A stretch of DNA of 64,000 nucleotides from Cognataquiflexum nitidum (lineage in GTDB: Bacteria > Bacteroidota > Bacteroidia > Cytophagales > Cyclobacteriaceae), in contig NZ_JAKZAM010000011.1 of assembly GCF_022538055.1 (NCBI RefSeq), positions 87,901 to 151,900 of the forward strand, in the 5' to 3' direction. The translations under genes were made by a program, and so were the position numbers. A model generated the notes under the pieces. That model was not told the DNA's origin. It was given only the letters and a program-made list of their open reading frames with translations, and did not search any database. This document shows positions 45,633-54,390 of this stretch, in pieces. Positions within the stretch are counted from its first letter, which is position 1; each line of letters starts with the position of its first letter.

Positions 45633-47159
45633 TTATTTCAACAGGATATTCCCGGTCATTTCGGAAGGAACAGAGACACCCATCAAAGTAAGAATTGTAG
45701 GTGCAAGATCTCCTAATTTACCATCCTGAATAGGTATTTGGTCACTGTCATCCACCAAAATACAAGGCACCAAATTGGTGGTATGGGCAGTATTTGGGGT
45801 TCCGTCTTCGTTGATCATCATGTCACTGTTGCCGTGGTCAGCTATGACGATAAAGGTATATCCATTTTCAAGTCCCGTTGTAATTACCTGTTTGGCACAT
45901 TCATCGACGGTCTCACATGCTTTTACTGCCGCTTCAAAAACTCCGGTATGCCCCACCATATCAGGATTAGCAAAATTGAGACATACAAAGTCAACCTCTT
46001 TCTTTTTAAGTTCGGTTTTTATTTTGCTGGCAATTTCATACGCACTCATTTCAGGTTTGAGGTCATAAGTGGCCACTTTAGGGGAAGGACAAAGTATCCT
46101 ACTCTCACCTTCAAATTCCGTCTCCCTTCCACCTGAAAAGAAAAATGTTACATGGGGGTACTTTTCTGTTTCAGCGATCCGAATCTGTTTTTTACTATGT
46201 TTGGCAAGAACCTCTCCCAAGGTATTGTTAAGGTTGTCTTTGTCATATAGTACCTTGACATCCTTAAAAGTGTCATCATAATTGGTAAAAGTGATATAAT
46301 TCAATTTGAGTCTTTTCATATTGAAATCCTCAAAATCCTGTTGTGTCAGGACTTGGGTGATTTCCCTTCCCCGATCTGTACGGAAATTGAAACAAATCAC
46401 AACATCTCCTTCCTTGATGGTTGCCAAAGGCTTTCCTGCTTCGTTGACTTGGATGATGGGTCTTATGAATTCGTCGGTGACTCCATTGGAATAAGATTTT
46501 GTAATTGAAGCGATAATATCTTTTGATTTTTCGCCTTCGCCAATTACCATCGCATCATAGGCTAGCTTCACTCTTTCCCATCTTTTGTCCCTATCCATCG
46601 CATAATATCTACCAATAACGGATGCAATTTTTCCAACAGAATGCTGTAAGTGTTCCTTCAGTTCATTGAGGTAATGAATGCCTCCTTTGGGATCTGTATC
46701 CCTACCGTCGGTAAAGGCATGGATAAATACTTCTGTGAAATTATTGGCTTTGGCCGCGTCACAAAGTGCTTTGAGGTGATTGATATGCGCATGAACACCT
46801 CCGTCAGACACTAAGCCTATGAAGTGCACATTCTTCTTGGATTTTTTGGCATATTCAAATGCCTCCACCAAGACCGGATGGCTATCCAACTCACCTTCTT
46901 TGGCAGCCTGATTGATTCTCACCAGATCTTGATAGACTACCCTTCCTGCCCCAATGTTCATATGTCCTACTTCTGAATTTCCCATTTGTCCTTCAGGTAA
47001 TCCCACCGCTAGGCCCGAAGCCTGAAGTTTGGAATGAGGGTACTTTTCATAAAGTCCATCAATAAAAGGTGTTTTTGCTTTGTCTATCGCAGAAACTTCC
47101 GGATTGGTGGCAATGCCCCATCCATCCAAAATCATTAATACTACTTTCTTATTCTTCAT
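45633..47159 (-). CDS. gpmI: 2,3-bisphosphoglycerate-independent phosphoglycerate mutase
   Basis: A 508-residue Mn-dependent enzyme that interconverts 3- and 2-phosphoglycerate in glycolysis. The nucleophile Ser is in QMGNSEVGHMNIGAGR (about residue 62), and metal ligands are in the N-terminal LMILDGWG and the C-terminal VIADHGNSD. Length is typical. ATG at 47159 is chosen over a codon 12 residues earlier because it places LMILDGWG at the usual distance. The 185-nt gap before the next gene is divergent and AT-rich. Confidence 0.94.
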   Translation of the reverse strand: MKNKKVVLMILDGWGIATNPEVSAIDKAKTPFIDGLYEKYPHSKLQASGLAVGLPEGQMGNSEVGHMNIGAGRVVYQDLVRINQAAKEGELDSHPVLVEAFEYAKKSKKNVHFIGLVSDGGVHAHINHLKALCDAAKANNFTEVFIHAFTDGRDTDPKGGIHYLNELKEHLQHSVGKIASVIGRYYAMDRDKRWERVKLAYDAMVIGEGEKSKDIIASITKSYSNGVTDEFIRPIIQVNEAGKPLATIKEGDVVICFNFRTDRGREITQVLTQQDFEDFNMKRLKLNYITFTNYDDTFKDVKVLYDKDNLNNTLGEVLAKHSKKQIRIAETEKYPHVTFFFSGGRETEFEGESRILCPSPKVATYDLKPEMSAYEIASKIKTELKKKEVDFVCLNFANPDMVGHTGVFEAAVKACETVDECAKQVITTGLENGYTFIVIADHGNSDMMINEDGTPNTAHTTNLVPCILVDDSDQIPIQDGKLGDLAPTILTLMGVSVPSEMTGNILLK

Positions 47160-47379
47160 GGAAAGAGAATTTGGAATATTGAAAATTAAAATCAATCAAC
47201 TTGTAAAGTTGCCTATTCTTTATCAAGCGGACAAAATTCCTATTGTTAATTTTTTAACATGCTGAATACCACATGCCATTGTTTGGTTTATGAAGAGCAT
47301 TAATGGGTGAAACACTCGATTTTTTTGAAAAGCTAAAAATGATAAAAGATTTGGCTTAATATTTGAACTATTTTCTGGG

Positions 47380-47790
47380 ATGAAGAATCTCCCCTTTCTT
47401 TTTGTATTTTTATTTGCCGTCATTTGGTTCTCTGAAGCCACTAATTTGAAGCACAATACATTGACAATCAACGATGTGTTTGTCTATTTTAAAAGCGGAT
47501 CCAGCAAGGAAATTGCCAGGTATTTTGACCAAACCGTCTTATTGAATATCAATGGAAAGAACGGAGATTATTCGAAAACTCAGGCAGAGTATATTTTGAA
47601 AGATTTTTTTTTAAAATATCCTCCATTGGATTTTAATGTGCTGCACCAAGCAGGTTCGCCCGGTCCTACTATTTTTTATGTAGGTGCCTATCAAAGCAAA
47701 GATGAACAATTCAGGGTCTTGATAAAAGGTAACGCCAAATCAGATGTTGTTAGAATTTTTAGCATCGACATTATTAAAACCAAAATTTAA
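47380..47790 (+). CDS. DUF4783 family exported protein
   Basis: A 136-residue protein with a signal peptide (FLFAVIWFSEA) and a compact beta-rich domain: INDVFVYFKSGSSKEIARYF, the family's conserved YFDQTVLLNINGK stretch and an HQAGSPGPTIFYVG segment. DUF4783 is confined to Bacteroidota as I recall, and it is often found next to nadC. The function is unknown. nadC starts 32 nt downstream. Confidence 0.8.
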   Translation: MKNLPFLFVFLFAVIWFSEATNLKHNTLTINDVFVYFKSGSSKEIARYFDQTVLLNINGKNGDYSKTQAEYILKDFFLKYPPLDFNVLHQAGSPGPTIFYVGAYQSKDEQFRVLIKGNAKSDVVRIFSIDIIKTKI

Positions 47791-47822
47791 GGCTTCACCA
47801 ACATTATTTTTTAATTTTGTGT

Positions 47823-48683
47823 GTGGAAAATTTACCTTATTTAACATCGGAAAAAATTCATGAATTTATCCGACTGGCATTCTTGGAGGATGTGGGTTCC
47901 GGGGATCACTCGACTTTAGGTTCCATTCCCAATAACCAGACTGGCCAAGCGCAATTGCTAATCAAGGAGTCCGGTATTATTGCAGGAATTGAACTTGCCG
48001 AAATGATTTTCCATCAATTTGACCCACATCTTCAAATTGAAAAATTATTAAAAGATGGTGATTCCGTGAATTCGGGGGATATTGGATTGAGGGTGATGGG
48101 GTCCGCCGCATCGATTTTGACCACCGAAAGATTGGTATTGAATTGCATCCAACGCATGAGTGGGATTGCATCCAAAACCCATCAACTAACCAAAATGATA
48201 GCCCATACAAAAGCTCGCTTGATGGATACCCGCAAAACCACTCCAAACTTCCGGATGATCGAAAAATGGGCAGTTGTACTTGGCGGCGGACTTAACCACC
48301 GGTTTGCTTTGTATGACATGGTGATGCTCAAAGACAACCACATTGATTTTGCGGGCGGTATTTCTAATGCTGTACAAAATGTAAAGCGCTATTTGGCAAA
48401 GGAAGGGCTCAATCTCAAAATCGAAGTAGAAACAAGAAACCTTAAAGAAGTTGAGGAAGTACTTGCTTTGGGTGGAATAGATTATATCATGCTCGACAAT
48501 ATGGACTATGAGACCATGCGGAAAGCAGTGAGTATGGTTGACGGCAAATATCCACTCGAGGCATCGGGTGGAATCACTGAAGAAACGCTCAAAGATGTAG
48601 CTGAATGTGGCGTTGATTATATTTCTGTCGGCGCACTGACACATCATGTGAGGAGCATGGATATCAGCCTTAAGGCCTATTAA
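47823..48683 (+). CDS. nadC: Nicotinate-nucleotide pyrophosphorylase (carboxylating)
   Basis: A 286-residue type II PRTase making nicotinate mononucleotide from quinolinate and PRPP in NAD synthesis. It shows EDVGSGDHST, the RMSGIASKTH region, DTRKTTPNFR with the PRPP-binding Arg and Lys residues, and the IEVETRNLKEVEEVL stretch near the end. GTG at 47823 is used as start; TTG two codons earlier is an alternative. Overall length and motif spacing are normal. It follows the DUF4783 gene by 32 nt. Confidence 0.92.
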   Translation: MENLPYLTSEKIHEFIRLAFLEDVGSGDHSTLGSIPNNQTGQAQLLIKESGIIAGIELAEMIFHQFDPHLQIEKLLKDGDSVNSGDIGLRVMGSAASILTTERLVLNCIQRMSGIASKTHQLTKMIAHTKARLMDTRKTTPNFRMIEKWAVVLGGGLNHRFALYDMVMLKDNHIDFAGGISNAVQNVKRYLAKEGLNLKIEVETRNLKEVEEVLALGGIDYIMLDNMDYETMRKAVSMVDGKYPLEASGGITEETLKDVAECGVDYISVGALTHHVRSMDISLKAY

Positions 48684-48791
48684 AATTCGATATCAATTGA
48701 TAAAAGATATTCATGGATATTGAATCCGGAATAACTAAGTTTAAATAAGCTTTTAAAAATTTTATAAAATCAAATCTCATTTAGCTAAGCT

Positions 48792-48872
48792 TTTGCGTTA
48801 TACAAACCTTTTCCAAAGTTGGGACAAGACCTTGAAAATCTTAAAACATCCATTCCGAACTTTGGAAAAGTT
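48792..48872. repeat. 81-bp dispersed repeat, copy 1
   Basis: Identical to 60858-60938 except for two bases. Its ends contain AACCTTTTCCAAAGTT (48806-48821) and AACTTTGGAAAAGTT (48858-48872), which are inverted and nearly complementary, so the element folds as one hairpin with a long loop. It lies between nadC and amtB. No gene is visible in the rest of the gap (48684-48976). Confidence 0.85.
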
Positions 48873-48922
48873 TATCGAATCTCCCTAACTAAATTAAATT
48901 GGAATCAAATTCTTTAAAATTG

Positions 48923-48955
48923 AAATGCCCAAGAAATGAATTCTTGGGCATTTTT
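48923..48955 (-). terminator. Terminator after amtB
   Basis: AAATGCCCAAGAA / TTCTTGGGCATTT form a 13-bp perfect stem with loop ATGAA and AT-rich flanks. On the - strand it follows the amtB stop by about 20 nt. Confidence 0.88.
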
Positions 48956-48976
48956 AATTCTTCCGACGTAATCAAT

Positions 48977-50209
48977 TTAGTCCTTTGAAGCAAAATCAGG
49001 GTAGGCCTGCATGCTGTGTTCATTGATATCCAAACCCTCAAGTTCTTCTCTTTCATCGACCCTGATACCCACTGATTTTTTTAGAGCAAAGAAAATCAAC
49101 CAGCTGGTTCCAAAGCAAAACGCTCCCACAATACCGATCCCGATTAATTGGGAAATGGCCTGCTGAAAACTAGCGAGGTTACCAAACAAACCTACTGCCA
49201 AAGTGCCCCAGATTCCTCCGATCAAATGTACCGAGATAGCTCCTACTGGATCATCAATTTTGATTCTGTCAAAAAATACAACAGCAAAAACCACCAATGT
49301 ACCGCCAATAAAACCGATTATAGCTGATTCGCCAACACCCATTTGGTCTGCACCTGCAGTGATCCCGACAAGACCTGCCAAGATCCCATTGAGTACCATT
49401 GTGATATCATAAGTTTTGAATTTTAAATATGATGCGACTAATGCTCCAAAAGCACCGGCAGCACCGGCGATAGCAGTGGTTACAAAAACCAAGGAAACTG
49501 TTCCCGGATCTGCAGTCAAAACCGATCCTCCGTTGAAACCAAACCATCCAAACCATAGCAAAAATACTCCAATCGTTGCCATCGGAATATTATGTCCGGG
49601 AATGGCTTTCATGCCTGTAGGAGTATATTTGCCTAATCTAGGCCCAAGCAAAAATGCACCAGCCAAAGCCGCCCATCCACCAACAGAATGAACAATCGTA
49701 GATCCTGCAAAGTCATAAAATGGCGTAGCCATGGTATTCAAAAATCCACCTCCCCATTTCCACATTCCCACCATAGGATAACAAAGACCTACATAAAGGA
49801 TTGAAAAGAAAATAAAAGGTCCCAGTTTTATCCTCTCAGCAACTGCACCGGAAACGATCGTGGCCGCTGTGGCAGCAAACATTGCCTGGAAAATGAAATC
49901 TGTGTAAAAAGTATAGCCTGCATTGTAATTACTTGTATCCCAGGCTTCCGGAAGCGCTAATCCAAAACCTGCAAATCCCATAAATCCCCCGGCAAAATCA
50001 CCTCCGGGATACATCAGGTTAAAGCCAATAAAAGCATAGGAAAGTAATCCTATCGCAGGGATAATTGTATTCTTAAACAATATATTGACAGTATTTTTTG
50101 CTCTTGTAAGGCCTGCTTCTAGACTTGCAAAACCAAGGTGCATGATAAAAACCAATATGGTTGCTACCATCATCCAAAGGTTATTGATGGTGAATAATTC
50201 TTGAGTCAT
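48977..50209 (-). CDS. amtB: Ammonium transporter
   Basis: A 410-residue Amt/Rh protein with eleven membrane helices. The twin-His pore is visible as TIVHSVGGWAALAGAFLLG and SVHLIGGIWGTLAVG. The segment ASLEAGLTRAKNTVNIL marks the N-terminal helix. It has no signal peptide. It is placed 54 nt after the PII gene on the same strand, so expression and gating are likely controlled by that PII protein under nitrogen limitation. Confidence 0.95.
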   Translation of the reverse strand: MTQELFTINNLWMMVATILVFIMHLGFASLEAGLTRAKNTVNILFKNTIIPAIGLLSYAFIGFNLMYPGGDFAGGFMGFAGFGLALPEAWDTSNYNAGYTFYTDFIFQAMFAATAATIVSGAVAERIKLGPFIFFSILYVGLCYPMVGMWKWGGGFLNTMATPFYDFAGSTIVHSVGGWAALAGAFLLGPRLGKYTPTGMKAIPGHNIPMATIGVFLLWFGWFGFNGGSVLTADPGTVSLVFVTTAIAGAAGAFGALVASYLKFKTYDITMVLNGILAGLVGITAGADQMGVGESAIIGFIGGTLVVFAVVFFDRIKIDDPVGAISVHLIGGIWGTLAVGLFGNLASFQQAISQLIGIGIVGAFCFGTSWLIFFALKKSVGIRVDEREELEGLDINEHSMQAYPDFASKD

Positions 50210-50263
50210 AGGTTTGATAGGTTAATTATGTATGTATCTTCTTAATCTTGAATATATTTTTTA

Positions 50264-50602
50264 TTAAAGGGCATCTTCACCCGTATCACTATTTCTAATC
50301 CTAAAGGCTTCGATGGCTTCGTAAATAAAAATCTTCCCATCACCTACCTCACCTGTCTTGCCCATTTTGAGAATACATGCTACTACCGATTCCACCAATT
50401 CATCTTGGGTGACGATTTCCAGCTTGGTCCTGTGTATGTAAGTAGGTTCATACGCGACACCCCGATAGGTCTGCAGTTTGGCATGCTCCATCCCCATGCC
50501 CTTTACTTCATAAAATGTCAGGAATTTTACACCAAGTCCAGCGACGCATTGATGTATCTCATCGAATTTGGATGTTCTAATGATTGCTTCGATTTTTTTC
50601 AT
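50264..50602 (-). CDS. glnB: PII nitrogen regulatory protein (GlnB/GlnK) with altered QKG site
   Basis: A 112-residue PII protein in register with E. coli GlnK: T-loop Tyr51 is present (VAYEPTY), and the C-loop GEVGDGKIF is normal. However, the Q39-K40-G41 positions, which help bind Mg-ATP and 2-oxoglutarate, are E-H-A here (KGMGMEHAK). The start at 50602 gives the usual length; a TTG further upstream is not needed. It probably controls amtB, which follows it. Whether Tyr51 is uridylylated is unknown; no glnD is in this window. Confidence 0.9.
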   Translation of the reverse strand: MKKIEAIIRTSKFDEIHQCVAGLGVKFLTFYEVKGMGMEHAKLQTYRGVAYEPTYIHRTKLEIVTQDELVESVVACILKMGKTGEVGDGKIFIYEAIEAFRIRNSDTGEDAL

Positions 50603-50865
50603 TTTCTTCAATATTAACAGTGATTCATTGGAAAAACATTGCTAATGTAAAGGAAAAATTGAGTAAAAACATAATTGGGCTATTTTTTCATCCGATTTAT
50701 TTAAAAAAAACATATTTTGTATCTTTGAAGCATATTTTTTTAACTGTCATTTTTAATTTTTTTATAAATTATATCATTTGATGATTCTTTTTTTAACCAA
50801 AACATCCATAATTACCATCAAATGGATGAATCAATGGTTCTTTGTAAATAATCTCAACCAAATCT
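50603..50865. other. Divergent intergenic region upstream of PII gene
   Basis: AT-rich stretch between the PII-amtB operon and the nucleotidyltransferase. A TATCTTTG box on the + strand at 50720-50727 is present without a good -33 element. I see no sigma-54-type -24/-12 site for the PII gene. Confidence 0.4.
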
Positions 50866-50894
50866 TTGTCTGAAAGCTGAAAAACCTAACTTTG
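50866..50894 (+). promoter_or_regulatory. Promoter of the nucleotidyltransferase gene
   Basis: TTTG at 50866-50869, a 17-nt gap and TAACTTTG at 50887-50894 match the Bacteroidota consensus. It lies 28 nt before the start codon. Confidence 0.6.
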
Positions 50895-50922
50895 GGGCCT
50901 GAATAAACATGCGCAATATTTT

Positions 50923-51828
50923 ATGAGCAAAAAACCGACACTTTTAGTCCTCGCCGCAGGAATGGGAAGCAGATACGGAGGAAACAAACAGATCGATGGA
51001 TTTGGCCCAAATGGAGAGACCATTTTGGAATATTCAATTTACGACGCCATCCGTGCAGGATTTGGCAAGATAGTTCTGATCGTTAGAGAAGAAATTCTTG
51101 AGACTGCAAAAGACCTACTTTTACCAAAATTAGAGGGTAAAATTGAAGTGGACTTTGTGCTTCAGTCGATCAAACATTTTGTTCCTGCTGAATTCCAAAA
51201 TCCAGAAAGGGTGAAACCTTATGGAACGGCCCATGCAGTGCTTTGTGCCAAAGACGCCATCGCAGAACCATTTGCCGTAATCAATGCAGATGACTTTTAT
51301 GGCAAAGAAGCTTTTGAAGTTTTGGGTAAATTTCTCACGGAAAATGTGAGACCTGACTTGCATGCCATGGTGGGATATGCGATTCAGAATGTACTTTCCG
51401 AGCATGGCACCGTCAGTCGTGGCGTATGTTCTATGAATGAAGCCAACCAACTCATCGGCATGGTCGAAAGGACTTCCATTGCAAAGGAAGGTGATAAAAT
51501 CCTTGCCAAAGGAGATGGTGAAGTGATCGAAATCAAAGAAGGAACCCCGGTATCGATGAATTTTTGGGGTTTTCACCAAAATGTATTTTCGGATATTGAA
51601 AAAATGTGGCTTGATTTCTTGCCTGCCAACAAAGAGAATCTCAAGTCTGAATTTTATATTCCGACTGTGGCCAACCACCTGATACAATCGGGCGAAGCAG
51701 CCTTTGAGATCTTGGAAGGTGGCAAAACATGGTTTGGCGTTACCTACACCGAAGACAAACCTGTAGTGATCGATTCTTTGAAAAAAATGCACAGCTCAGG
51801 AGAATATCCTGAGAAACTTTGGAAATAA
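50923..51828 (+). CDS. Sugar nucleotidyltransferase (NTP-transferase family)
   Basis: A 301-residue protein opening with LLVLAAGMGSRYGGNKQIDG, the NTP-binding loop of sugar-1-phosphate nucleotidyltransferases, and AVINADDFYG with the metal-binding Asp (about residue 120). Its members transfer a nucleotidyl group to a sugar phosphate and feed glycan synthesis. Which sugar is not resolved; a UTP-glucose-1-phosphate-like role is one option. It is monocistronic and closed by a strong terminator. Confidence 0.85.
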   Translation: MSKKPTLLVLAAGMGSRYGGNKQIDGFGPNGETILEYSIYDAIRAGFGKIVLIVREEILETAKDLLLPKLEGKIEVDFVLQSIKHFVPAEFQNPERVKPYGTAHAVLCAKDAIAEPFAVINADDFYGKEAFEVLGKFLTENVRPDLHAMVGYAIQNVLSEHGTVSRGVCSMNEANQLIGMVERTSIAKEGDKILAKGDGEVIEIKEGTPVSMNFWGFHQNVFSDIEKMWLDFLPANKENLKSEFYIPTVANHLIQSGEAAFEILEGGKTWFGVTYTEDKPVVIDSLKKMHSSGEYPEKLWK

Positions 51829-51848
51829 GGATATCCAAAACAAAAAAT

Positions 51849-51880
51849 GGCTGCCCGGAATCAACTGGGCAGCCTTTTTT
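51849..51880 (+). terminator. Terminator after the nucleotidyltransferase gene
   Basis: GGCTGCCC / GGGCAGCC with a 10-nt loop and at least six T after it. The A run before the stem serves the convergent gene as well. Confidence 0.92.
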
Positions 51881-51894
51881 GTTTTGTAATCGAA

Positions 51895-53034
51895 TCAAAT
51901 CCCCGAAATTTCCTTCAAAGCCTCATAAGCTTCATCCCCTGGCCTTGGGGCGTTGACATCAATGATTTTGTTGTCTTTGCCAATAATCAGGTAGCGTGGG
52001 ATACCCCATACTTTAAAGTATTTCATGATCTCTGCTTCGAATCCCTTTCCGGCAAATAGGTGTACGCCACCCATTTTGTTTTTACTGAGGTAGTTTTTCC
52101 AAGGTTCAGGTTGCTCATCGATAGAAATATACATCAGGATAACTTCCGGATTTCCTTCCAATTTCTTTTCAAAAAATGGCGTTTTGGTTCGGAAAGTATT
52201 GATACATGGTCCGCACCAAGATGCCCAAAGGTCCAGATAAATTATCTTGTCTTTGTAATCCATCAGACTGACCGACTTTCCCTCCAAGTCGACAAAAGAA
52301 AAATTTTCCACAACGGCACCTTCTTTAAGTTTTTCGATGGCGGAGAGGCTTTTATCGACATCTGCCAAATAGATGGAATTGGGATAAGAATTCCTGAAAC
52401 CTGCCACTTGATTCTTGCTCGATTCGTAGCCTCCTGTCAGCATCAGCATGTCATTCAGGATAAAGGCTGCTTGAAAAAGTTCTTTTTTAGGTTCAGCCAT
52501 TCCACTGATATAAGCTTCGACTTCTGTGTTTGGCATTCCAAAAGGGATTCCCATAGCAGCATGTAATGTCATCATCATCGACCTTGAGAGATCCTCCGAA
52601 AGGTTATTGATGTCCGAATCAAGTCCAATACCTTCAAAATATTGATCCAAGAAACCCAGTTTTTGTCTGGGTTCTAGGTCCTGCGCCCTATCCAGATAGA
52701 GTTCACCGAGTTGGAGCAACATAGTATGGGAAAAAGTCTGGGCTCCGATTTTCTCCTGTTCCAAAAGTCCTTTGGAATTTTGCTCGTAAAATTGACCGAT
52801 TTCGGCTTTCACTCCTTTGCAAAATTGGATGTATTCTTCCGCTGATGGGGCTGCTTCGGCATCATAGAGGATGGTCGAAACTTTTGCATAGAGGTCGTTT
52901 TGGACATAATTTTCCAAGCCTGACATATAGTCTAAATAGGCTTGCGTAGGGGCTTGGGCTGATGCCGTCATATGTGCCGAAAAGGTGAAAAACAGGAACG
53001 AAGCCTGTAAAATGAAATTGCGAGATGATTTCAT
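51895..53034 (-). CDS. TlpA-like thiol-disulfide oxidoreductase, exported
   Basis: A 379-residue protein with a signal peptide (LFFTFSAHMTASA) and a helical N-terminal domain (about 25-235) of unknown role. Its C-terminal thioredoxin-like domain has the active site WASWCGPCINTF (about residue 270) and a cis-Pro region at GIPRYLI. It reduces or oxidises disulfides in the periplasm. The start at 53034 leaves a good signal peptide; a longer frame would add 38 residues before it. Monocistronic and divergent from the DoxX gene. Confidence 0.85.
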   Translation of the reverse strand: MKSSRNFILQASFLFFTFSAHMTASAQAPTQAYLDYMSGLENYVQNDLYAKVSTILYDAEAAPSAEEYIQFCKGVKAEIGQFYEQNSKGLLEQEKIGAQTFSHTMLLQLGELYLDRAQDLEPRQKLGFLDQYFEGIGLDSDINNLSEDLSRSMMMTLHAAMGIPFGMPNTEVEAYISGMAEPKKELFQAAFILNDMLMLTGGYESSKNQVAGFRNSYPNSIYLADVDKSLSAIEKLKEGAVVENFSFVDLEGKSVSLMDYKDKIIYLDLWASWCGPCINTFRTKTPFFEKKLEGNPEVILMYISIDEQPEPWKNYLSKNKMGGVHLFAGKGFEAEIMKYFKVWGIPRYLIIGKDNKIIDVNAPRPGDEAYEALKEISGI

Positions 53035-53103
53035 ATTTATTGTTTGGATGAGTAATTCGAGGTATTGAGCGTCCAATTTAGAAATCTGATTTAGATTTCT
53101 TGT

Positions 53104-53111
53104 TACCTTTG
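53104..53111 (+). promoter_or_regulatory. Candidate -7 box of the DoxX gene
   Basis: TACCTTTG is an exact TAnnTTTG match, 40 nt before the DoxX ATG. No clear TTG box is seen at the expected distance upstream. Confidence 0.4.
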
Positions 53112-53151
53112 ATTGATTAAACCACATTTTGCAACTTTTGGATTCCAAAAA

Positions 53152-53556
53152 ATGAAAAAATTGATCTTCTCGACCTCATCCTATTTTCAGGATATCTCAT
53201 TGGTAATTTTACGGATCGGCGCAGCTTTGCTGATGTTGACGCATGGTTGGCCGAAAATTGCAAATTTCAGCACCTACCTTGTCAAATTCAGTGACCCGAT
53301 CGGTTTGGGTCCGGCTATTTCTCTTCAGCTTGCCATTTTTGCAGAGTTTTTCTGCGCGATTTTGTTGGCATTTGGTTTTCTTACCAGACTTTCATTGATC
53401 CCCTTGATGATTACGATGTCTGTCGCTGCCTTTATCGCGCATGCGGATGATCCTTTTGGTTCAAAAGAAAAGCCCTTGCTGTTTCTCCTGATTTTCATAT
53501 TCCTATTCTTTGCCGGACCGGGAAAATATTCTATTGACAGTAAGATTAAAAAGTGA
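53152..53556 (+). CDS. DoxX family membrane protein
   Basis: A 134-residue protein with four membrane helices and the family pattern LVILRIGAALLMLTHGWPKI, PAISLQLAIFAEFFCAILLA, and GFLTRL. DoxX proteins take part in quinone or sulfur redox chemistry in some organisms; the role here is unknown. ATG at 53152 is preferred over a frame 13 residues longer. The start region lies opposite the TlpA-like gene. Confidence 0.85.
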   Translation: MKKLIFSTSSYFQDISLVILRIGAALLMLTHGWPKIANFSTYLVKFSDPIGLGPAISLQLAIFAEFFCAILLAFGFLTRLSLIPLMITMSVAAFIAHADDPFGSKEKPLLFLLIFIFLFFAGPGKYSIDSKIKK

Positions 53557-53605
53557 AAAAATTATCCGCAACTGATTCGGTGCCATGGATTGAAGGCTTG
53601 TATAA

Positions 53606-54296
53606 CTCAAGCACAAAATAATTTCCCGCGGACCAGGCAGACCTCCGCAGAAAAAACAAAACCAGAATTCCCGATGCCATGCCTGCCGCGAAAACACTCT
53701 ACGCAAATCTGCGCCTTCTGTGGGAGAATAAACTAAAGTAGACAAAATAATTTCCCGCGGACCACGCAGACCTCCGCAGAAAAAACAACCGGAATTCCCG
53801 ATGCCATGCCTGCCGCGAAAACACTCTGGGCAAATCTGCGCCTTCTGTGGGAGAATAAACTCAAGCACAAAATAATTTCCCGCGGACCAGGCAGACCTCC
53901 GCAGAAAAAACAAAACCAGAATTCCCGATGCCATGCCTGCCGCGAAAACACTCTACGCAAATCTGCGCCTTCTGTGGGAGAATAAACTAAAGTAGACAAA
54001 ATAATTTCCCGCGGACCACGCAGACCTCCGCAGAAAAAACAACCGGAATTCCCGATGCCATGCCTGCCGCGAAAACACTCTGGGCAAATCTGCGCCTTCT
54101 GTGGGAGAATAAACTCAAGCACAAAATAATTTCCCGCGGACCAGGCAGACCTCCGCAGAAAAAACAAAACCAGAATTCCCGATGCCATGCCTGCCGCGAA
54201 AACACTCTGCGCAAATCTGCGCCTTCTGCGGGAGAATAAACTCAAGCACAAAATAATTTCCCGCGGACCAGGCAGACCTCCGCAGAAAAACCGGAA
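53606..54296. repeat. Two-level tandem repeat (125/129-bp monomers in 254-bp units)
   Basis: ATTTCCCGCGG begins at 53621, 53750, 53875, 54004, 54129 and 54256, so the steps are 129, 125, 129, 125 and 127 nt. Two monomer types alternate, marked by ACCAGAATTC / CTCTACGC versus CCGGAATTC / CTCTGGGC. The 254-bp units 53621-53874 and 53875-54128 appear identical. The fifth monomer mixes both types and the sixth is cut short. Each monomer holds CGCAGA-type words facing each other (CACGCAGACCTCCGCAGA, and CTGCGCC with its TTCTGTGGGAG). Long - strand open frames across the array are by-products of the repeat. Confidence 0.9.
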
Positions 54297-54390
54297 TACG
54301 GATAATTGCCCACAGACCACGTTCAGCAGCAACTACTTTTGCACCTCAACCATTTGTTTTTAGGCAACTTGGCTTTAGTCAAAAATAGCA

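Noticed and set aside
50603..50923. Sigma-54 promoter for the PII-amtB operon
   Set aside because: I looked for GG at -24 and GC at -12 with the right gap and found none on the - strand.
53606..54296. CRISPR array
   Set aside because: Units are 125-129 bp and continuous, with no short identical repeats separated by unique spacers, and no cas genes nearby.
53503..54332. Long - strand open frames through the tandem repeat, with CFFCGG-like peptides
   Set aside because: The peptides follow the 125/129-bp period and change frame between units because neither length is a multiple of three for all monomers. This is a by-product of repeat DNA, not a gene.
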